From assembly GCA_003260075.1 (NCBI GenBank), contig QLIY01000192.1, positions 124,995 through 188,994 of the forward strand: a DNA stretch of 64,000 nucleotides, given 5' to 3'. The stretch comes from Phallusia mammillata. Its lineage: Eukaryota; Chordata; Ascidiacea; Phlebobranchia; Ascidiidae. Below are positions 50,840 through 62,232 of the stretch, in pieces; position 1 is the stretch's first letter, and each line of letters opens with the position of its first letter. The notes under the pieces were generated by a model. It made no database searches, was not told where the DNA came from, and saw nothing but the letters and a program-made list of their open reading frames with translations. The position numbers were made by a program, and so were the translations under genes.

Positions 50840-52628
50840 TTGCATTAAATTTTACCTTTAACAACATCTGATGGCAGCTTGCTGGAGGTAGCAGTACCTG
50901 AAATACAAAAACAAGATTAATGCAATTGGAAGTAAATAACTGATAAGTTAATATGATATTTTGCACACCACATTAAGATGTTCTACAAACTGTGCCGATG
51001 TATCAAATTTGGAGAATGTTTAAACTTAGTCCCATTTAGGGTGTTGGAAAATACACAACCAAAATAACTACCATACAAGGATAAAACTTACTGGCCAAAA
51101 AATTTACAAGATACAACCAATGTTATACAGTTTAGCTATAACAGGCATATAAAATGGCAACTGCAAGGGAATCCATATCATCATAATGTTTACATAGCCA
51201 TCACTACCAACATTAGTTCACCAAACTTCTTTATCAGACCCTTTATTAATCTTAATGAGTCCATTCATTAAGTAAATATGAATCTGATTCGTGGATTGTG
51301 GTGTAAATGTGTAATCTATTTAATTGCATAAGATTTGTTAATCAGTAGTCTTTCATAAATGAAAGCAATTGTACACTTAATCGTAAAAAACACTTATAAA
51401 TTTTGTACTCTGTTACCCAACTGCATCATTATTGCACCTTTAATAGGCATGGTGTAGTTCATAGTTTATTTCTAAAAAATCAATTACTGAACTTGGCCTG
51501 TATTTGCATGCAAAAACAAATGGGTCCAGACACACATTCATTTACATGTAAATTGCTAGCATGTTAAGAAATAACAACCCAAGAAACACATAAGATACTG
51601 GTTTATGCTTACTGTTTTTTAGTATTGTTTCTATTTAATATACAAAACAATAAACACAACACAACACAACTAGAACAGTGGTTTTCCTATATACTGCCAG
51701 TTTATATATGCTACATCATATTTAACAATGTATCACATATCCATTTACTAAGTTTGTAATGGATATTAATTTGGCACCTACATTACATTGGGTCCCTATC
51801 TCTTTCCTGGCACTNAAAACAAAATTTTGGTAAGTATTTGGGTCGCGACAAAAAAGGTTGGGGACCACTGTTCTTTGATCATTGTTTTGTTAACAATGCA
51901 TGGACAGATGTCAAGGTCTGTCAAGAGAAAAAGGGCTGGTAATGCAATGGTAACTACCTTATCCTCCGCTTCAGGAGGAGGAGGCTTGGGAGGAGCTGGT
52001 TTATCTTCACTTGGTGGTGGAGGTGGAGGAACAGGGGCAGGTGGAGGTGGCTGTTTTGGGGGAGGAACATCAGGAGGTTGTACAGGACCCTGTATTGATA
52101 AAAATAAGTAAAACAAAGTATAAAGTTATTACCAATTAGACAGAAATAATACTTAATTATTGTTAGCCTACTAAGCCTGGTTATCTGACATAATAATTTA
52201 ATTTTAATTACAAACCCTCAAACACAATAGCCCTACTTGTAGGGGCTTAATGGGCTGGGCAGAGGCAAATCAGATCTACAGCGAGTGTAGTTTTACACAT
52301 TACTGCAAAATACCTGCTGGTTGTTCATTTGATATGCTGCCATCATCTGTTGCTGATACATATTTTGTTGCTGAGGCACAAATTGTTGATGGTACATGTT
52401 TGGCTGGTTCATCATTGGTCCCATGTCTCCTTGAGCGTTCTGCATCATTTGCTGCTCAGGGTTTTGGTTGTGCATCATTGGGTTGAAGTTGCCCCCTGCC
52501 ATGTGTGCCATGCCCTGCATTTGGCCATGGAAGTTTCCATGCATCCATTGCTGGTTGTGATGTTGGTTTTCAACACCAGACTGTGAAGGTAGTCTCTGCT
52601 GCCTTATTTGGTTCCATCCAGGCAACAT
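35349..52628 (-). CDS. YLPM1: YLPM1/ZAP3 nuclear protein with C-terminal P-loop domain
   Basis: YLPM1 is a nuclear, RNA-associated partner of protein phosphatase 1. Minus-strand exons: 52314-52628 (ATG), 51958-52089, 50856-50897, 50199-50288, 49164-49250, 47258-47412, 47033-47116, 46867-46971, 45272-46754, 44466-44607, 44095-44389, 43419-43514, 43264-43349, 42380-43202, 42048-42317, 41255-41473 (or its copy 41754-41972), 39956-40153, 39739-39886, 39605-39667, 39423-39539, 39104-39280, 38636-38803, 38162-38263, 35993-36041, 35785-35891, 35349-35489. Domains: Met/Gln-rich start, proline tract, WxxQ/KxxW-type helical block, long RPRF-rich disordered exon, Arg/Ser region, then Walker A GLPGSGKTH, LGLDDYF, KDPDTGKKVKKKV, IIVDAVNEN and the terminal signature VRWADLNERK, GFVVGQTDW, ALNRTKFI. 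Two junctions do not close in frame (51958 to 50897, and 43264 to 43202), and G runs corrupt exon 42380-43202. The first two exons are assigned by continuity. Confidence 0.93.
36042..38161. other. Long YLPM1 intron, no gene seen
   Basis: A 2.1-kb AT-rich intron in the 3' part of YLPM1. I checked both strands for conserved coding blocks and for terminal inverted repeats and saw none. A short in-frame stretch near 38099-38122 (minus) has a donor, but it is not needed for the conserved protein. Confidence 0.5.
40252..41178. mobile_element. Larger hAT-like non-autonomous element in a YLPM1 intron
   Basis: A ~930-bp element bounded by an 8-bp target duplication GCATAATA (40244-40251 and 41179-41186). 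It has imperfect terminal repeats (GATGGACGGATAT at the left, the complement of GATAGACCGATTAT at the right) and clustered CCGATA/TATCGG words at both ends. A poly-G-joined duplication (40680-40916) lies inside it, so its true length is uncertain. Confidence 0.75.
40680..40916. repeat. ~112-bp duplication joined by an 11-G run
   Basis: Copy 1 is 40680-40790 and copy 2 is 40803-40916, with only G x11 (40792-40802) between. They differ by a few substitutions and a 4-base change near 40740/40865. It lies inside the hAT-like element of the YLPM1 intron. Confidence 0.85.
41090..42081 (-). repeat. ~490-bp duplication carrying a YLPM1 Arg/Ser exon
   Basis: Copy 1 (41090-41581) and copy 2 (41592-42081) are separated by G x10 (41582-41591). 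Each contains the 219-nt RS-rich exon (41255-41473 and 41754-41972) in symmetric phase. Copy 1 also contains a truncated start of the neighbouring exon, cut off at the G run. The exon copies differ at two amino acids (SPLRER/SPFRER and RERM/RERV), as expected of two alleles. It is probably an assembly duplication, so only one copy belongs in the gene model. Confidence 0.85.
42719..42764. other. 46-G run inside a YLPM1 coding exon
   Basis: On the minus strand the upstream frame ends ENRDRKSQ before the run. The recognisable downstream frame resumes as PSPSERGRSRQRDSIERGRQ in a different phase. The run would translate as polyproline but cannot have its true length. It is likely filler for missing sequence. 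Confidence 0.8.
43033..43094. other. 62-G run inside the same YLPM1 exon
   Basis: Separates FGPDMRMT from GPPMGPGGPFMGPGPPFGPGW on the minus strand, again in different phases. The flanks are themselves Gly/Pro-rich, so a genuine short GGN/CCN tract may have been the seed, but a pure 62-G run is not credible as sequenced. Confidence 0.75.
43716..44070. mobile_element. hAT-type miniature element containing a 79-G run
   Basis: Terminal inverted repeats CAGTGGTTCCCAACC and its complement, with an 8-bp target duplication CATTAAAT (43708-43715 and 44071-44078). The sub-terminal palindrome GGAGGAATTCCTCC and further GGAGGAAT words lie at both ends. G x79 (43799-43877) interrupts it. It sits in the YLPM1 intron between exons 44095-44389 and 43419-43514. 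Confidence 0.92.
44798..45178 (+). mobile_element. Composite hairpin plus tRNA-like retroelement
   Basis: A 381-bp insertion flanked by a perfect 13-bp target duplication ATGTAATTTCTAT (44785-44797 and 45179-45191). It opens with a nearly perfect 31-bp inverted repeat (44798-44828 against 44875-44905) around a 46-base loop. A ~105-bp linker follows, then a full tRNA-like domain (45012-45085), a short hairpin GGCTAG-ATTTTT-CTAGCC just after it, and a ~75-bp 3' part without a poly-A tail. The long target duplication suggests target-primed insertion as in SINEs, but the tRNA part is internal rather than at the 5' end. It lies in a YLPM1 intron. I do not recognise the family. Confidence 0.8.
45012..45085 (+). 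tRNA. tRNA-like sequence inside the composite element (probable pseudo-tRNA)
   Basis: It folds as a cloverleaf. The acceptor stem is GCCTGTG/CGCAGGC (one G-T pair), the D arm is GCTCAGTTGGTAGAGC, and the T arm is GTGGGTTCGAATCCCAC with a consensus B box. The anticodon stem is GAGTC/GACTC with loop CCGGAAA, giving a nominal GGA anticodon. Oddities are C instead of the invariant U33, an extra base before the anticodon stem, and no long variable arm although GGA would be serine. It sits within a target-duplicated insertion, so it is more likely a SINE module than a working tRNA gene. Confidence 0.55.
47487..48196. mobile_element. hAT-like non-autonomous element, right end cut at an N
   Basis: About 710 bp with terminal repeats TAGGGTTG...ATCCGGATATC at the left and the matching complement at the right. 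Multiple TATCCGGATA/CCGGTTAACCGG words occur near both ends. The N at 48197 removes the right flank, so the target duplication cannot be checked. Inside lies a 16-bp inverted repeat (47841-47856 and 47883-47898). Confidence 0.75.
48198..48427. mobile_element. Right half of a hAT miniature element (GGGTCGCGA family)
   Basis: The end ...TTTGGGTCGCGACAAAAAAAGGTTGGGAACCACTG, spread over 48395-48427, matches the right half of the element at 59458-59934 and the fragment at 51816-51870. The left half is missing because the sequence starts at the N at 48197. Confidence 0.8.
48645..48811. repeat. ~83-bp duplication around a single N
   Basis: 48645-48727 is repeated at 48729-48811 with one A-run length difference. 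The N at 48728 separates them, the same pattern as the G-run joins. Confidence 0.85.
49034..50290 (-). repeat. Old tandem duplication of a YLPM1 exon with flanking intron
   Basis: Blocks ~49034-49252 and ~50090-50290 are homologous but clearly diverged, about 1.05 kb apart. The exons (49164-49250, 87 nt; 50199-50288, 90 nt) read DHHGDNFSMSQPNITGNVGA and DESHHGSNSLMSQPQITVNV. Adjacent intron sequence is also related (for example TTTTCTGATCTT..AACCTATCATTG). Both exons are phase 1 to 1, so each can be included or skipped without a frameshift. Unlike the G-run joins, divergence here is high and no gap symbol is present. Confidence 0.85.
50456..50619 (+). mobile_element. Palindromic element with hammerhead-ribozyme-like core
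   Basis: A 164-bp insertion flanked by a perfect 12-bp target duplication AGTCATAGTGTT (50444-50455 and 50620-50631). An imperfect ~42-bp inverted repeat (50458-50499 and 50551-50592) encloses CTGATGA (50510-50516), a stem GACAA/TTGTC (50518-50522 and 50529-50533) and GAAAC (50534-50538). This is the order of a hammerhead core. Helix III could be CGT-CTGA-ACG and helix I TACA/TGTA, but the U expected before the cleavage base is absent. This copy is probably inactive. Such cores are known in Penelope-like and retrozyme-like elements. Confidence 0.7.
50774..50838. other. 65-C run in a YLPM1 intron
   Basis: Same kind of homopolymer as the G runs, on the opposite strand. It lies about 18 bases past the donor of exon 50856-50897. 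No flanking duplication is evident here. Confidence 0.7.
51816..51870. mobile_element. Truncated right end of a GGGTCGCGA-family hAT element
   Basis: Begins directly after the N at 51815 and ends GGTTGGGGACCACTG. It matches the right ends at 48427 and 59934. The rest of the element is lost at the gap. Confidence 0.75.
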
Positions 52629-54015
<1,387 letters not shown>

Positions 54016-54937
54016 AAATGAATATAGGTGGTTCAGTTAAAATCAATCTATTTTGAACTGTTTTTGCACGTGTATAGTGTGAGTTTAAAAGTGATGATTT
54101 GGCTAATCTGAGATATATACTCTTTTTTGGTTCTATATGTGACAGGCATACATTTTTAAGGTTTAACTCACTGCCAAGTGTCATCTACATTGCTTCGAAT
54201 TGATTTGACATGCAATTTGCAAAGTATTGTACTTTAAAGCACATATTGTTCTAAACCATGCTACGATTCTTGTTCAGTCATGGCACCAACTTAAGCAAAA
54301 TGGACAATCTGAAAGACATTTCTATGTGAAGCTTCATTTACAAATTTGTAGTCTTCAGGAAAATCTTTTAAAAACTGTTTTTTTCTTGCAATAGAAGTGC
54401 TGTGTACAGCAAACCATTACCTAAATTCATGCACGTAATCTTAACTACAGTGGTGTTTGTGGCAAGGATCACCACTTTACAAGCTTGTAAGCCAGATGTG
54501 GCACAACATTCTGCCACAAAATACAAATATTTACAAATGAAAGTTTATTTATATCAGTAAACCAGTCCACTGCAGGCTGAAACATTATAGGTAACAAATT
54601 TAAAAAGAATGTATTTTGGGAAGCAAGAGTTTCACATTGAAGCAGAGTTAGAAGCGTGTCTGAAGTTTGACCCATCCCGAAAGTTGTTAAAATAATGCTG
54701 AATGTTAAAAGTCTTTACCTGACTAACAACTCATTCTGCATTGAAGATCATCATACTTGTTATATTGAGTATTCTTTGTACAGACCAGCTTTGGTACGAA
54801 CATTCCAAAGCAAGGGTGCAGAACTCAAGTGCGGTTGCATGCCAAACTTTCTCAGGCGTCGAAGTCACACCATGTTCAGGTGATTGCTGGCACCATCTTG
54901 GATTAAACAAAACCACAATCATTTGCTTCATGGGAGT
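54016..54937. other. POLR2G downstream region, no gene seen
   Basis: Holds the POLR2G 3' UTR. Only short open frames without family features are present. Confidence 0.5.
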
Positions 54938-55122
54938 AAACAGACTGACAAATGACAGTAGGGCACTAAGTATATGAACTAAAAAATCATAGCAACTGAA
55001 AACACTTTACACTAATTGATACCAAATTTAGCCTCCTGTCTAAAGCTAAACACACTGATAAATGGCAGATGGGCATGAAATTTATAAACTGTTCAGTCAT
55101 AGTAACTGAAAACACTTTAAAC
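54938..55122. repeat. Diverged ~110-bp tandem repeat
   Basis: About 70 bp (54938-55008) recurs at 55047-55118 with substitutions; both copies end ACTGAAAACACTTTA. A hAT element inserted immediately after the second copy. Confidence 0.65.
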
Positions 55123-55439
55123 CAGGGGTGGGCAACCTGCAGCCCGCGGGCCAAATGTGGCCCTTGATTGGGTTGTGCGGCCCAGAGAGACCCTTGGATT
55201 TTAAGTGTCCTGGCAAACGAGTCCAACTATTATATACTTTTGAGCAAATTAATGCGCATGGTGCTATTTTAATCCGACCTGGCAATATGTGGCTAGAATC
55301 AAATGCGAATACAACTTGTAATTAAGCATATTTGGTAAGCAACACAGAAAAATCACCTTGTGTTATACACAGGTGCGTCCCGCGATCGAATTTTGGCTAT
55401 TGTATTTGGCCCCACAGTAACAAAGGTCGCCCAACCCTG
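55123..55439. mobile_element. hAT-type miniature element (GGGCAACC family)
   Basis: 317 bp. The left end CAGGGGTGGGCAACCTGCAG continues into CCCGCGGGCC, and the right end is the complement of CAGGGTTGGGCGACC. The 8-bp target duplication is CTTTAAAC (55115-55122 and 55440-55447). This is a classic Charlie-like hAT terminus. No coding capacity. Confidence 0.93.
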
Positions 55440-55826
55440 CTTTAAACCAATTGACAAATTTGGCCTTGTGTTTCTGTTATGCACCCCTGTCCAATGATTT
55501 GTAGAAGGATTTCATTGGTTTTAAGACAACTGCAATCTTTATGAAGTAGTTCTTCATGGCAAACATTTTTGCAAAACACCAGGTACTCACATAAAATCAG
55601 ATGTTTTGTATTTAGCGATACATCAGAGCTGCAAAAGCTGTGTGGCTGTACAAATAGTAAAAAACATTTGACAAAGGTCAACTACCAATTGGAATAGTAA
55701 CATAACTCCAATACTTGTAAACTCTTTAGCCCTGTTTGTATCTCGGTGTATGTATAAGAAATATAGTACAGTCAAAACCATCTGTACAGACTGCCCAATT
55801 AGTCAACATTAACCAGCAACAGTGCT

Positions 55827-57305
55827 TCATGATCGGCTTCTGCTTCTACTATCTCTTCCATTAATGGGACTTGGACTTCGGCTTCGGCTTATCGAGTGCT
55901 TACGCACTGGAGACAATGACCTTTAAAGTTAAGGGGAAAATTAGCCTTTTTCTAAAAAATATAAAGATAAATATATTACCTTCTTGGACTGACACTGTGA
56001 TCTCTTCCATAAGGTGATCTACTGCCACTTTTGCTGCGAAAGAAAATAATGCTAATATCTTGCGTGAAAAAAATTAAATGGTATTTTACCTTCTGCGATT
56101 ACGGCGGGGTGAGCGACTGTAACTTCTCGAGTATCTTTCCCTGTTTCGACGAGGGCTTCTAGACCTTGACCTACAATAAAAAGTAGCCTTAGTATAGCAA
56201 TAGCATTACCCAAGAATAATGATCTCATTATTTAAAAAATTTAAACGTGCTTTAATCATCCTTTGAGATATTGCAAAGTTCACTGGAAATTAGTAAAAAT
56301 GTAAATTTTGTAAACAGCTTTCTTGGCAAACAACACATTTTTGCAATTGATCTGTAAATCAGAAATTAATTTACATTCCATGTACACAAAAAGCATAGAC
56401 AAATCGGGGGCAGCACCATACTTTGATGTAAGTCAGATAAGGTGTTTATGTCTAACATGGTGAATCCAGGACCAAAATTGCTTCGATGTATATACTAAAG
56501 TGGGGTGCTGTGCGATGCAGTGTTGGTAAGAGGATCGTTGATGCCAAAACTGCTCAGTTGCCGATGCATTACGAGGTTGGGTCTAGTAGTTATAGTTGAT
56601 TGTAGAAGACAGGTTGTGTGCGAAGAGGCGGAGTTTTATATAACACAAATAAGCGTTGGTATATGATGCGGTGTGGCAACGAAAGTAGAGTAGAGCCTGA
56701 GAAAATGGTTCAGAGAGTTAATGTCTCAAAATTTGTCAAAAGTAGACAACATTACAAGATAAACCTGATAGAAGTAGCATTCCACCACAATAAAGGCTAA
56801 GGGATATTAAACATGTTAACGACGTTCAAATCAAAATCAATAGGTAATAGTAAAGATCTTTATGGTAAGATTTGGAGAACAGGCCTACCTGTCATAACGA
56901 CGACGTCGATCATCATGATCATCTCTACGACCCCCACCGCGTCCACCACGTTCATTACCACGCCTGGTCATACCATTGGACATCTCCACTCTGGCTCGAA
57001 CTCCACAGATCGTTCTACAATCCAAAAACATGTATCATTAAAATTACCCTCTTTAGATGTGGCTTAATTTTTCCGTCACCGCTTACGACTTACCTTCCAT
57101 CAAGAGCACGAACTGCGTCTTCCGCATCTCGATTGTCTTCAAATTCAACAAATGCAAACCCGGGTGGATTGCGGGCGACCCAAACGTTTTTCAGTTGCCC
57201 ATAATAACCAAACACCCTTTCAAGTTCACTTTTACTCCCTTGGCTGCCAAGATTTCCCACGTATACTTTGCAATCAAGAGGTCCAGAATTTCTAAACGAC
57301 GCCAT
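55827..57305 (-). CDS. SRSF3: SR splicing factor, SRSF3-like
   Basis: SR proteins bind exonic enhancers through an RRM and recruit the spliceosome through an Arg/Ser tail; SRSF3 also links splicing to mRNA export and polyadenylation. Minus-strand exons: 57094-57305 (ATG), 56889-57014, 56090-56170, 55980-56033, 55827-55887. They total 534 nt, or 177 aa plus stop. The RRM reads [11 protein letters not shown] (RNP2) and [11 protein letters not shown] (RNP1), then [18 protein letters not shown] Gly/Arg/Asp stretch follows, then RS repeats ending [12 protein letters not shown]. No CCHC zinc knuckle is present, which favours SRSF3 over SRSF7. The last-exon acceptor is placed at 55887 because the nearer AG at 55906 would hit an in-frame stop. 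Confidence 0.92.
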
Positions 57306-57529
57306 ATTTTCTTTTCAAACCGTTTGTCTTTTCAGTTGTAAGAACAGCAACGTAACCAGCAAAACGCTCGACGCAACTTATCGAAATGCTTGACAAGCGC
57401 ATTTCTGCCGATGGCAACCGCGCATGCGCAATAAGCGGATTGACATCAAATTTGTATTCTTCCGACTTGTTCTTCTTTTTGTTAAAGGAAGCCTTTATCG
57501 CCACAATTAAAAGGTAATACATATTACCA

Positions 57530-57737
57530 TCATGGGCGCCGCCACGTAGGGGCAAGAGGGGGCACTTGCCCCCCTTGGAATTTCAGTGGGATTTGTGACA
57601 TCGTTCAATGCTTTAACATTTAAGCAACTCAATTGTGAAGTACACGATTTATGGCTTCATATGTAACAAATTCTTGATGCGGTAAAGTATCAGCCAAAAT
57701 TTGCCCCTCTTAAAAAAAATTCTGCCGGCGCCCATGA
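57530..57737. mobile_element. Miniature inverted-repeat element (TCATGGGCGCCG family)
   Basis: 208 bp with 12-bp terminal inverted repeats TCATGGGCGCCG and complement. GGGGCA/TGCCCC words lie near both ends. A short target duplication TTACCA (possibly ATTACCA) flanks it. Superfamily not assigned. Confidence 0.8.
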
Positions 57738-57861
57738 TTACCAACCTTAAAAAATCGCACCACTTTTAATAAAACCAATTCCAAATCTGTAAAAATCGAA
57801 ATCTGGAAATATTTTTCTAAAACACTTCACATGTACGGAATTTTAGGGTCTACTGGACAAA

Positions 57862-57962
<101 letters not shown>

Positions 57963-58347
57963 CCGCATGCGGCTCTTCGCCTGGTTTAATGCGGCTCTTA
58001 AGTTGTTGTCGAAGTTTGGGGTCATTGTGTATATTTGGGTTAGTATGTGCATGGCGATCTGGTACAAAAATCGTTAAATTTAAAGTAAAGCTTTAACCAT
58101 TTTGCTTTTGAACAAACTTATTATCGGTATGGCCACAAACCTTGCCTTAAAACTGCAACTTTATGGCTTGGTTATGATGGCATATATTTAATTGTGAACA
58201 ATGAATGATTGCTCATTGTTGCGTACATTGCGAATGAGACACGAAGCAACAGCAATATTTACAACAAAGTGTTCCAAAGTAAATAATGCTTCAATCCGTT
58301 GTTTTTCGGGTTATGACGAACGTTATTGTTTCAAAAACTTGTATTTG

Positions 58348-58388
58348 CTGACGTTTCGCCCACCAGAACGGTAGGGCTTCTTCAGAGC
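58348..58388 (-). ncRNA. Hammerhead-like core motif
   Basis: On the minus strand the order is CTGAAGA, a strong stem GCCC-ACC/GGT-GGGC, then GAAAC and GTC. This matches the hammerhead core (CUGANGA, helix II, GAAA) as found at the ends of Penelope-like elements. Helices I and III are not convincing and no element ends were found. Treat it as a relic motif. Confidence 0.45.
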
Positions 58389-58468
58389 AATGAACGAATA
58401 ATACAGCGGGCACAGAGGCGAAAGTGTACAAAAACAGCGGGATACGATGAAAAATAATTACATTAGGA

Positions 58469-58976
58469 CAGCGCTTCCCAACCGGTGGGCCGCGGCCCAC
58501 TGGTGGTTCGCAACGTACTTTCTGGTGGACCGTGAAGCTTTTCAAACTATTACCATACCAATATAGAAGTTTTCAAATTTAACCTTTTTTCGCAAAAATA
58601 TGATATTATTCACTAAGCCGCATAGGATTTCACGTTAAACAAAGCTTTATTACACAAACAAACTGCAATTGTCGCGTCACAACAGTTGTACTAGTTGTAA
58701 AATCTTGCTGTAACTGTCTTTGTTAGCTTTATTTGGTCTTTGCGTAGCTACAAAATGAATAGTTTTTCCCCCAGAAAGTAGTAGTGAGCTCATAAATCAT
58801 ATCAAATCAGCAAGCTCAGGCTTCACATTAACAGAAGTATTGCTTGTGCGGTTATTATTTTTCTGTCAATTTTAGTTCTTTTCCATTGTGGTTTTGTCGC
58901 AATATTAAACGGTGGTCCGCCAAAAAAAAAATTTTTTTTAAATGGGCCGCGAGCTGGAAAAGGTTGGGAAGCACTG
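58469..58976. mobile_element. hAT-type miniature element (GGGCCGCGG family)
   Basis: 508 bp with terminal repeats CAGCGCTTCCCAACC and the complement of CAGTGCTTCCCAACC. Sub-terminal GGGCCGCGGCCC occurs at the left and GGGCCGCGAGC at the right. The 8-bp target duplication is CATTAGGA (58461-58468 and 58977-58984). Confidence 0.93.
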
Positions 58977-59457
58977 CATTAGGACAAAGGCTTTCCGTGA
59001 AAAGTTTCCTTGAAGAGTACAAAATGACAGGGCGTAACTAATGTCCGATATTTGATGGGAAAATCGGACGCAAAATGTCGCGGAAAACTGGGCTCAGGTT
59101 TTTACCATCGTTACGATTTAAAACATTTGAATTATATGGGAAAGTTTTTGTGTTTAGCTTCGTAATGACCTTTCAAGTTACTTGTTTTTGTTATGATTGA
59201 CCGAAGCTGGACAAACAAGACACAACAGGTTTACCTCCATTATCAATGAATGAAAACTCCTCCTCCCATTCTGTTGTAAAAGTTATATTTTCCTGTTTAT
59301 CATTCTTTTTTTACAGTTATTTCTCAACAACGTTTTTTTGGGTAGACTTTGCAGTTATTGCATGTGTAACATTAAAGAGTCGCAGTCAAATGCTCAAAGA
59401 GCCTGTACTGACCCTTAATGGGTAGACAGTTGAACTTGAAACACTACCGTATATCTG

Positions 59458-59934
59458 AGTGTTTCCCAACCTATGGGTCGCGACCCAAAGTTGGGTCGCC
59501 TGAACATCCTGGGGCGCTTGTTTTAGTGACAATTAGAGCGTCTACTTTTTGACGCCTCGTAGCGTTGTTTTTATATTTCCAAGGGTTTTAAATTGTGGCC
59601 CAATAATAACTTCAACTTGTGGTGATAATGGTTAAAACTGTTTGTGACGTCATAAAGTGATGTGTTAGCTCACAGTTGAGCGTTGTCTGGCTAATATTGC
59701 TTCCATTCAGCTCCAAGTTCGGGCTAAATGGAAATGTTTGGTCGTAAAAAACAACAGTGTTTGCTCGTTATAAGGTTATTTATTTGCTAAACTGGCGTAG
59801 TAATTTTCAAAAAGCTTTCCTATAATTAACAGACAAAATACAACTAAAATAGCATGACCATGGGTTGCGAGAAACCACTAAACAAAATTTTGGTATGTAT
59901 TTGGGTCGCGTTAAAAAAAGTTTGGGAACCACTG
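59458..59934. mobile_element. hAT-type miniature element (GGGTCGCGA family, full copy)
   Basis: 477 bp. The left end AGTGTTTCCCAACC is followed by GGGTCGCGACCCAAAGTTGGG, split over 59475-59497. The right end is GTTTGGGAACCACTG. The flanking target duplication is about 7 bp, ATATCTG. The truncated copies at 48198-48427 and 51816-51870 are the same family. Confidence 0.88.
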
Positions 59935-61314
59935 GATATCTGACTCCTATAAACAAACTAACCGCTGTTTAACTAAATTACTAAACCTATAAGACGCCAA
60001 ACTGCAATTACATTCCCAAATCTGTATTTCGACAAAGCATTTCACAACAGCGCCACTTTACGGTTAGACACGCAACACAAATGCCAGAACGCCAACGTGA
60101 GAGCTATCAACTGCTCTGTTATGCCCAAGTACCTTGTTATACACCAACGCACTATTATGGTCTGATTTTAAGCCTAAAATACGCTGATTATATAGCGTTC
60201 AGGTCACATATTGTTATGCGAGCATAGTTGTAAAAACGTACGCCCGAGAAGAATAACTAAGTTCTAAACCGTAATTATTCATTAAATTGATTATAATTTT
60301 CGTTTCTGTATACAGAAACGTCCAATCTAACATGGCTGGAAGCCGTTTAAGACGTGGTTCTCGCTAACACGTAAATTAGCGATACAGCAATAGCCTTAAG
60401 CCGGTATATGACCAGTGCGGTGATTAGAAAACAGTTTTAAACAGGTTTAATAGCCAGTCAAGCTTTTGTGTAAAAAAGGCATTGAATAAAATGTTTGAAT
60501 CTCAAGTCCAAAGTCCGATACAAGCCGCAGTTTGGCCACCCTGTCCTGGAAGCTTTTGTTCGGTAATGCGGAGCTCTGTAAAAAAAATCAACAAAAACCT
60601 CTTTACGTTTATTAGGCGTTTAAACTAATGGCAGAGTAGGGACCATGAATCTTGAATTGCAGGTCCCTGCTACAAAAAATGGTATCTGGACAACAGGAAA
60701 AGGCATTTTGGGGACAAATAGGAATGTGAACCATAGTGTTTAGCATAGAACTCTAAATATTTTCAGATCATGTTCATAACTTTGAACATACAATCAGTTT
60801 TTCAACCGTTTTTCAGTGCAATTTTCTGAGAGAAGGTATTCTGAATGGGATATTAAAATAATAGTGCAAAGATTACATTTGCCTAAAGAGCTAGAAGTTT
60901 ACAAAGTTAATAAATAATGATCTTACTTAAGTCAAAATTTAAAATTGACCGGTTTTATCATTGATATATACTCAGTCCATACATAATCGTCATTCCAGAT
61001 TAAAATATTTAGGAAACACATGCAAATAAGATGCAAGACCACATACATGATTTTTTGCATCATTCTGTCCAGAATTAACAAAGCCTACGTAACCCAACAG
61101 TAATATGAGGAAAAACAGTTGACATTTTTAAAACTTCAAACACAATTTATCAATGGAACAGGAACTGGGGTAACCACAAAAAACTAGCATAATAAACACA
61201 GGTGAGAAGTTGACAACAGGTAAAAATGCAAAATAAAACGTCTCTGAACGAAGAATCAGAACATGGTTTGAAATACACAGTGGAACATATTTGTTCAAAC
61301 TCATTTCAAATAAA

Positions 61315-62232
61315 TCACAGAAAATAGGGAGTTGTGTTTCTCTCTGGAATAACTCTCATGTTGTCAGGAACAGCATGAAACAACTTGGCCTCTTTTTCAT
61401 CTTTTTCCTTGATGACAAGAATAGCAGCAATGTTTCCACACCGGTAACAGTAATTTGGTGCAGACCACACAGTAACAAGTTTCTCATCAAACATGTACTT
61501 AAATCCTTCATGGACAAGCTGATGTGCCCTGCATATCAACGACAGACCATTCAAATGTACGAACTCATTTGTAACCTTGGCTCCAAACAACCATCCAGCA
61601 CCACGAGGTGAAACTGCCCACGTTTCAACATCTTCAGGATCAGACCACACTAAATCACAAAAGGCACCCTTGTGAGGAATTTCCTGTTGGCGGTCAATGG
61701 TGCGAATTTGATCGAGAGTTTTGATATCTGGGGAGAGTCCACCATGAACGCAAAGTATGGTTGAATCTATTATTGCTGCAATGGTTAGCAGATCAAAAAC
61801 CTTTGTACAATAGCGCCATGCATTTGCATTTCCATATTTGGTTTGGCATTCATCATAAAATCCATATACTTGGGTGATCTGTCGACTTTCATGATTTCCT
61901 CTCAAAAGCGTAATTTTGTTTGACCACTTTGCCTTCAGTGTAAGTAAGTAAGTGAAGGTTTCCAAACTGTAGTACCCACGATCAACAAAATCTCCCATAA
62001 ACACATAATTTGTCTCAGGTATTTCACCACCATTTTTGAAAAGTTCCAACAAATCATAAAATTGTCCATGAATGTCACCACACACAGTCACAGGTGTGCT
62101 AACTGGTTGAACATTTGACTCCTCAAGTAACAGATCACAAACGTAATCACATAGTCTCTTTAAATCATATTCTGGTAGGTATTTGCATTCTTTTGCAATC
62201 TCAATCATTTTATCAAGGTCAAATGGAACCAT
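61315..62232 (-). CDS. PPP6C: Protein phosphatase 6 catalytic subunit, intronless
   Basis: PP6 is a Ser/Thr phosphatase of the PP2A-like branch, acting in mitosis and inflammatory and DNA-damage signalling. A single open frame encodes 305 aa, the same length as human PPP6C. Metal and catalytic motifs are in order: [45 protein letters not shown], then [33 protein letters not shown] and [12 protein letters not shown]. The C-terminus TTPYFL is the methylatable PP2A-family tail. The N-terminal [20 protein letters not shown] and [18 protein letters not shown] favour PP6 over PP2A or PP4. No intron interrupts the coding region, unlike vertebrate PPP6C. Confidence 0.98.
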   Translation of the reverse strand: MVPFDLDKMIEIAKECKYLPEYDLKRLCDYVCDLLLEESNVQPVSTPVTVCGDIHGQFYDLLELFKNGGEIPETNYVFMGDFVDRGYYSLETFTYLLTLKAKWSNKITLLRGNHESRQITQVYGFYDECQTKYGNANAWRYCTKVFDLLTIAAIIDSTILCVHGGLSPDIKTLDQIRTIDRQQEIPHKGAFCDLVWSDPEDVETWAVSPRGAGWLFGAKVTNEFVHLNGLSLICRAHQLVHEGFKYMFDEKLVTVWSAPNYCYRCGNIAAILVIKEKDEKEAKLFHAVPDNMRVIPERNTTPYFL

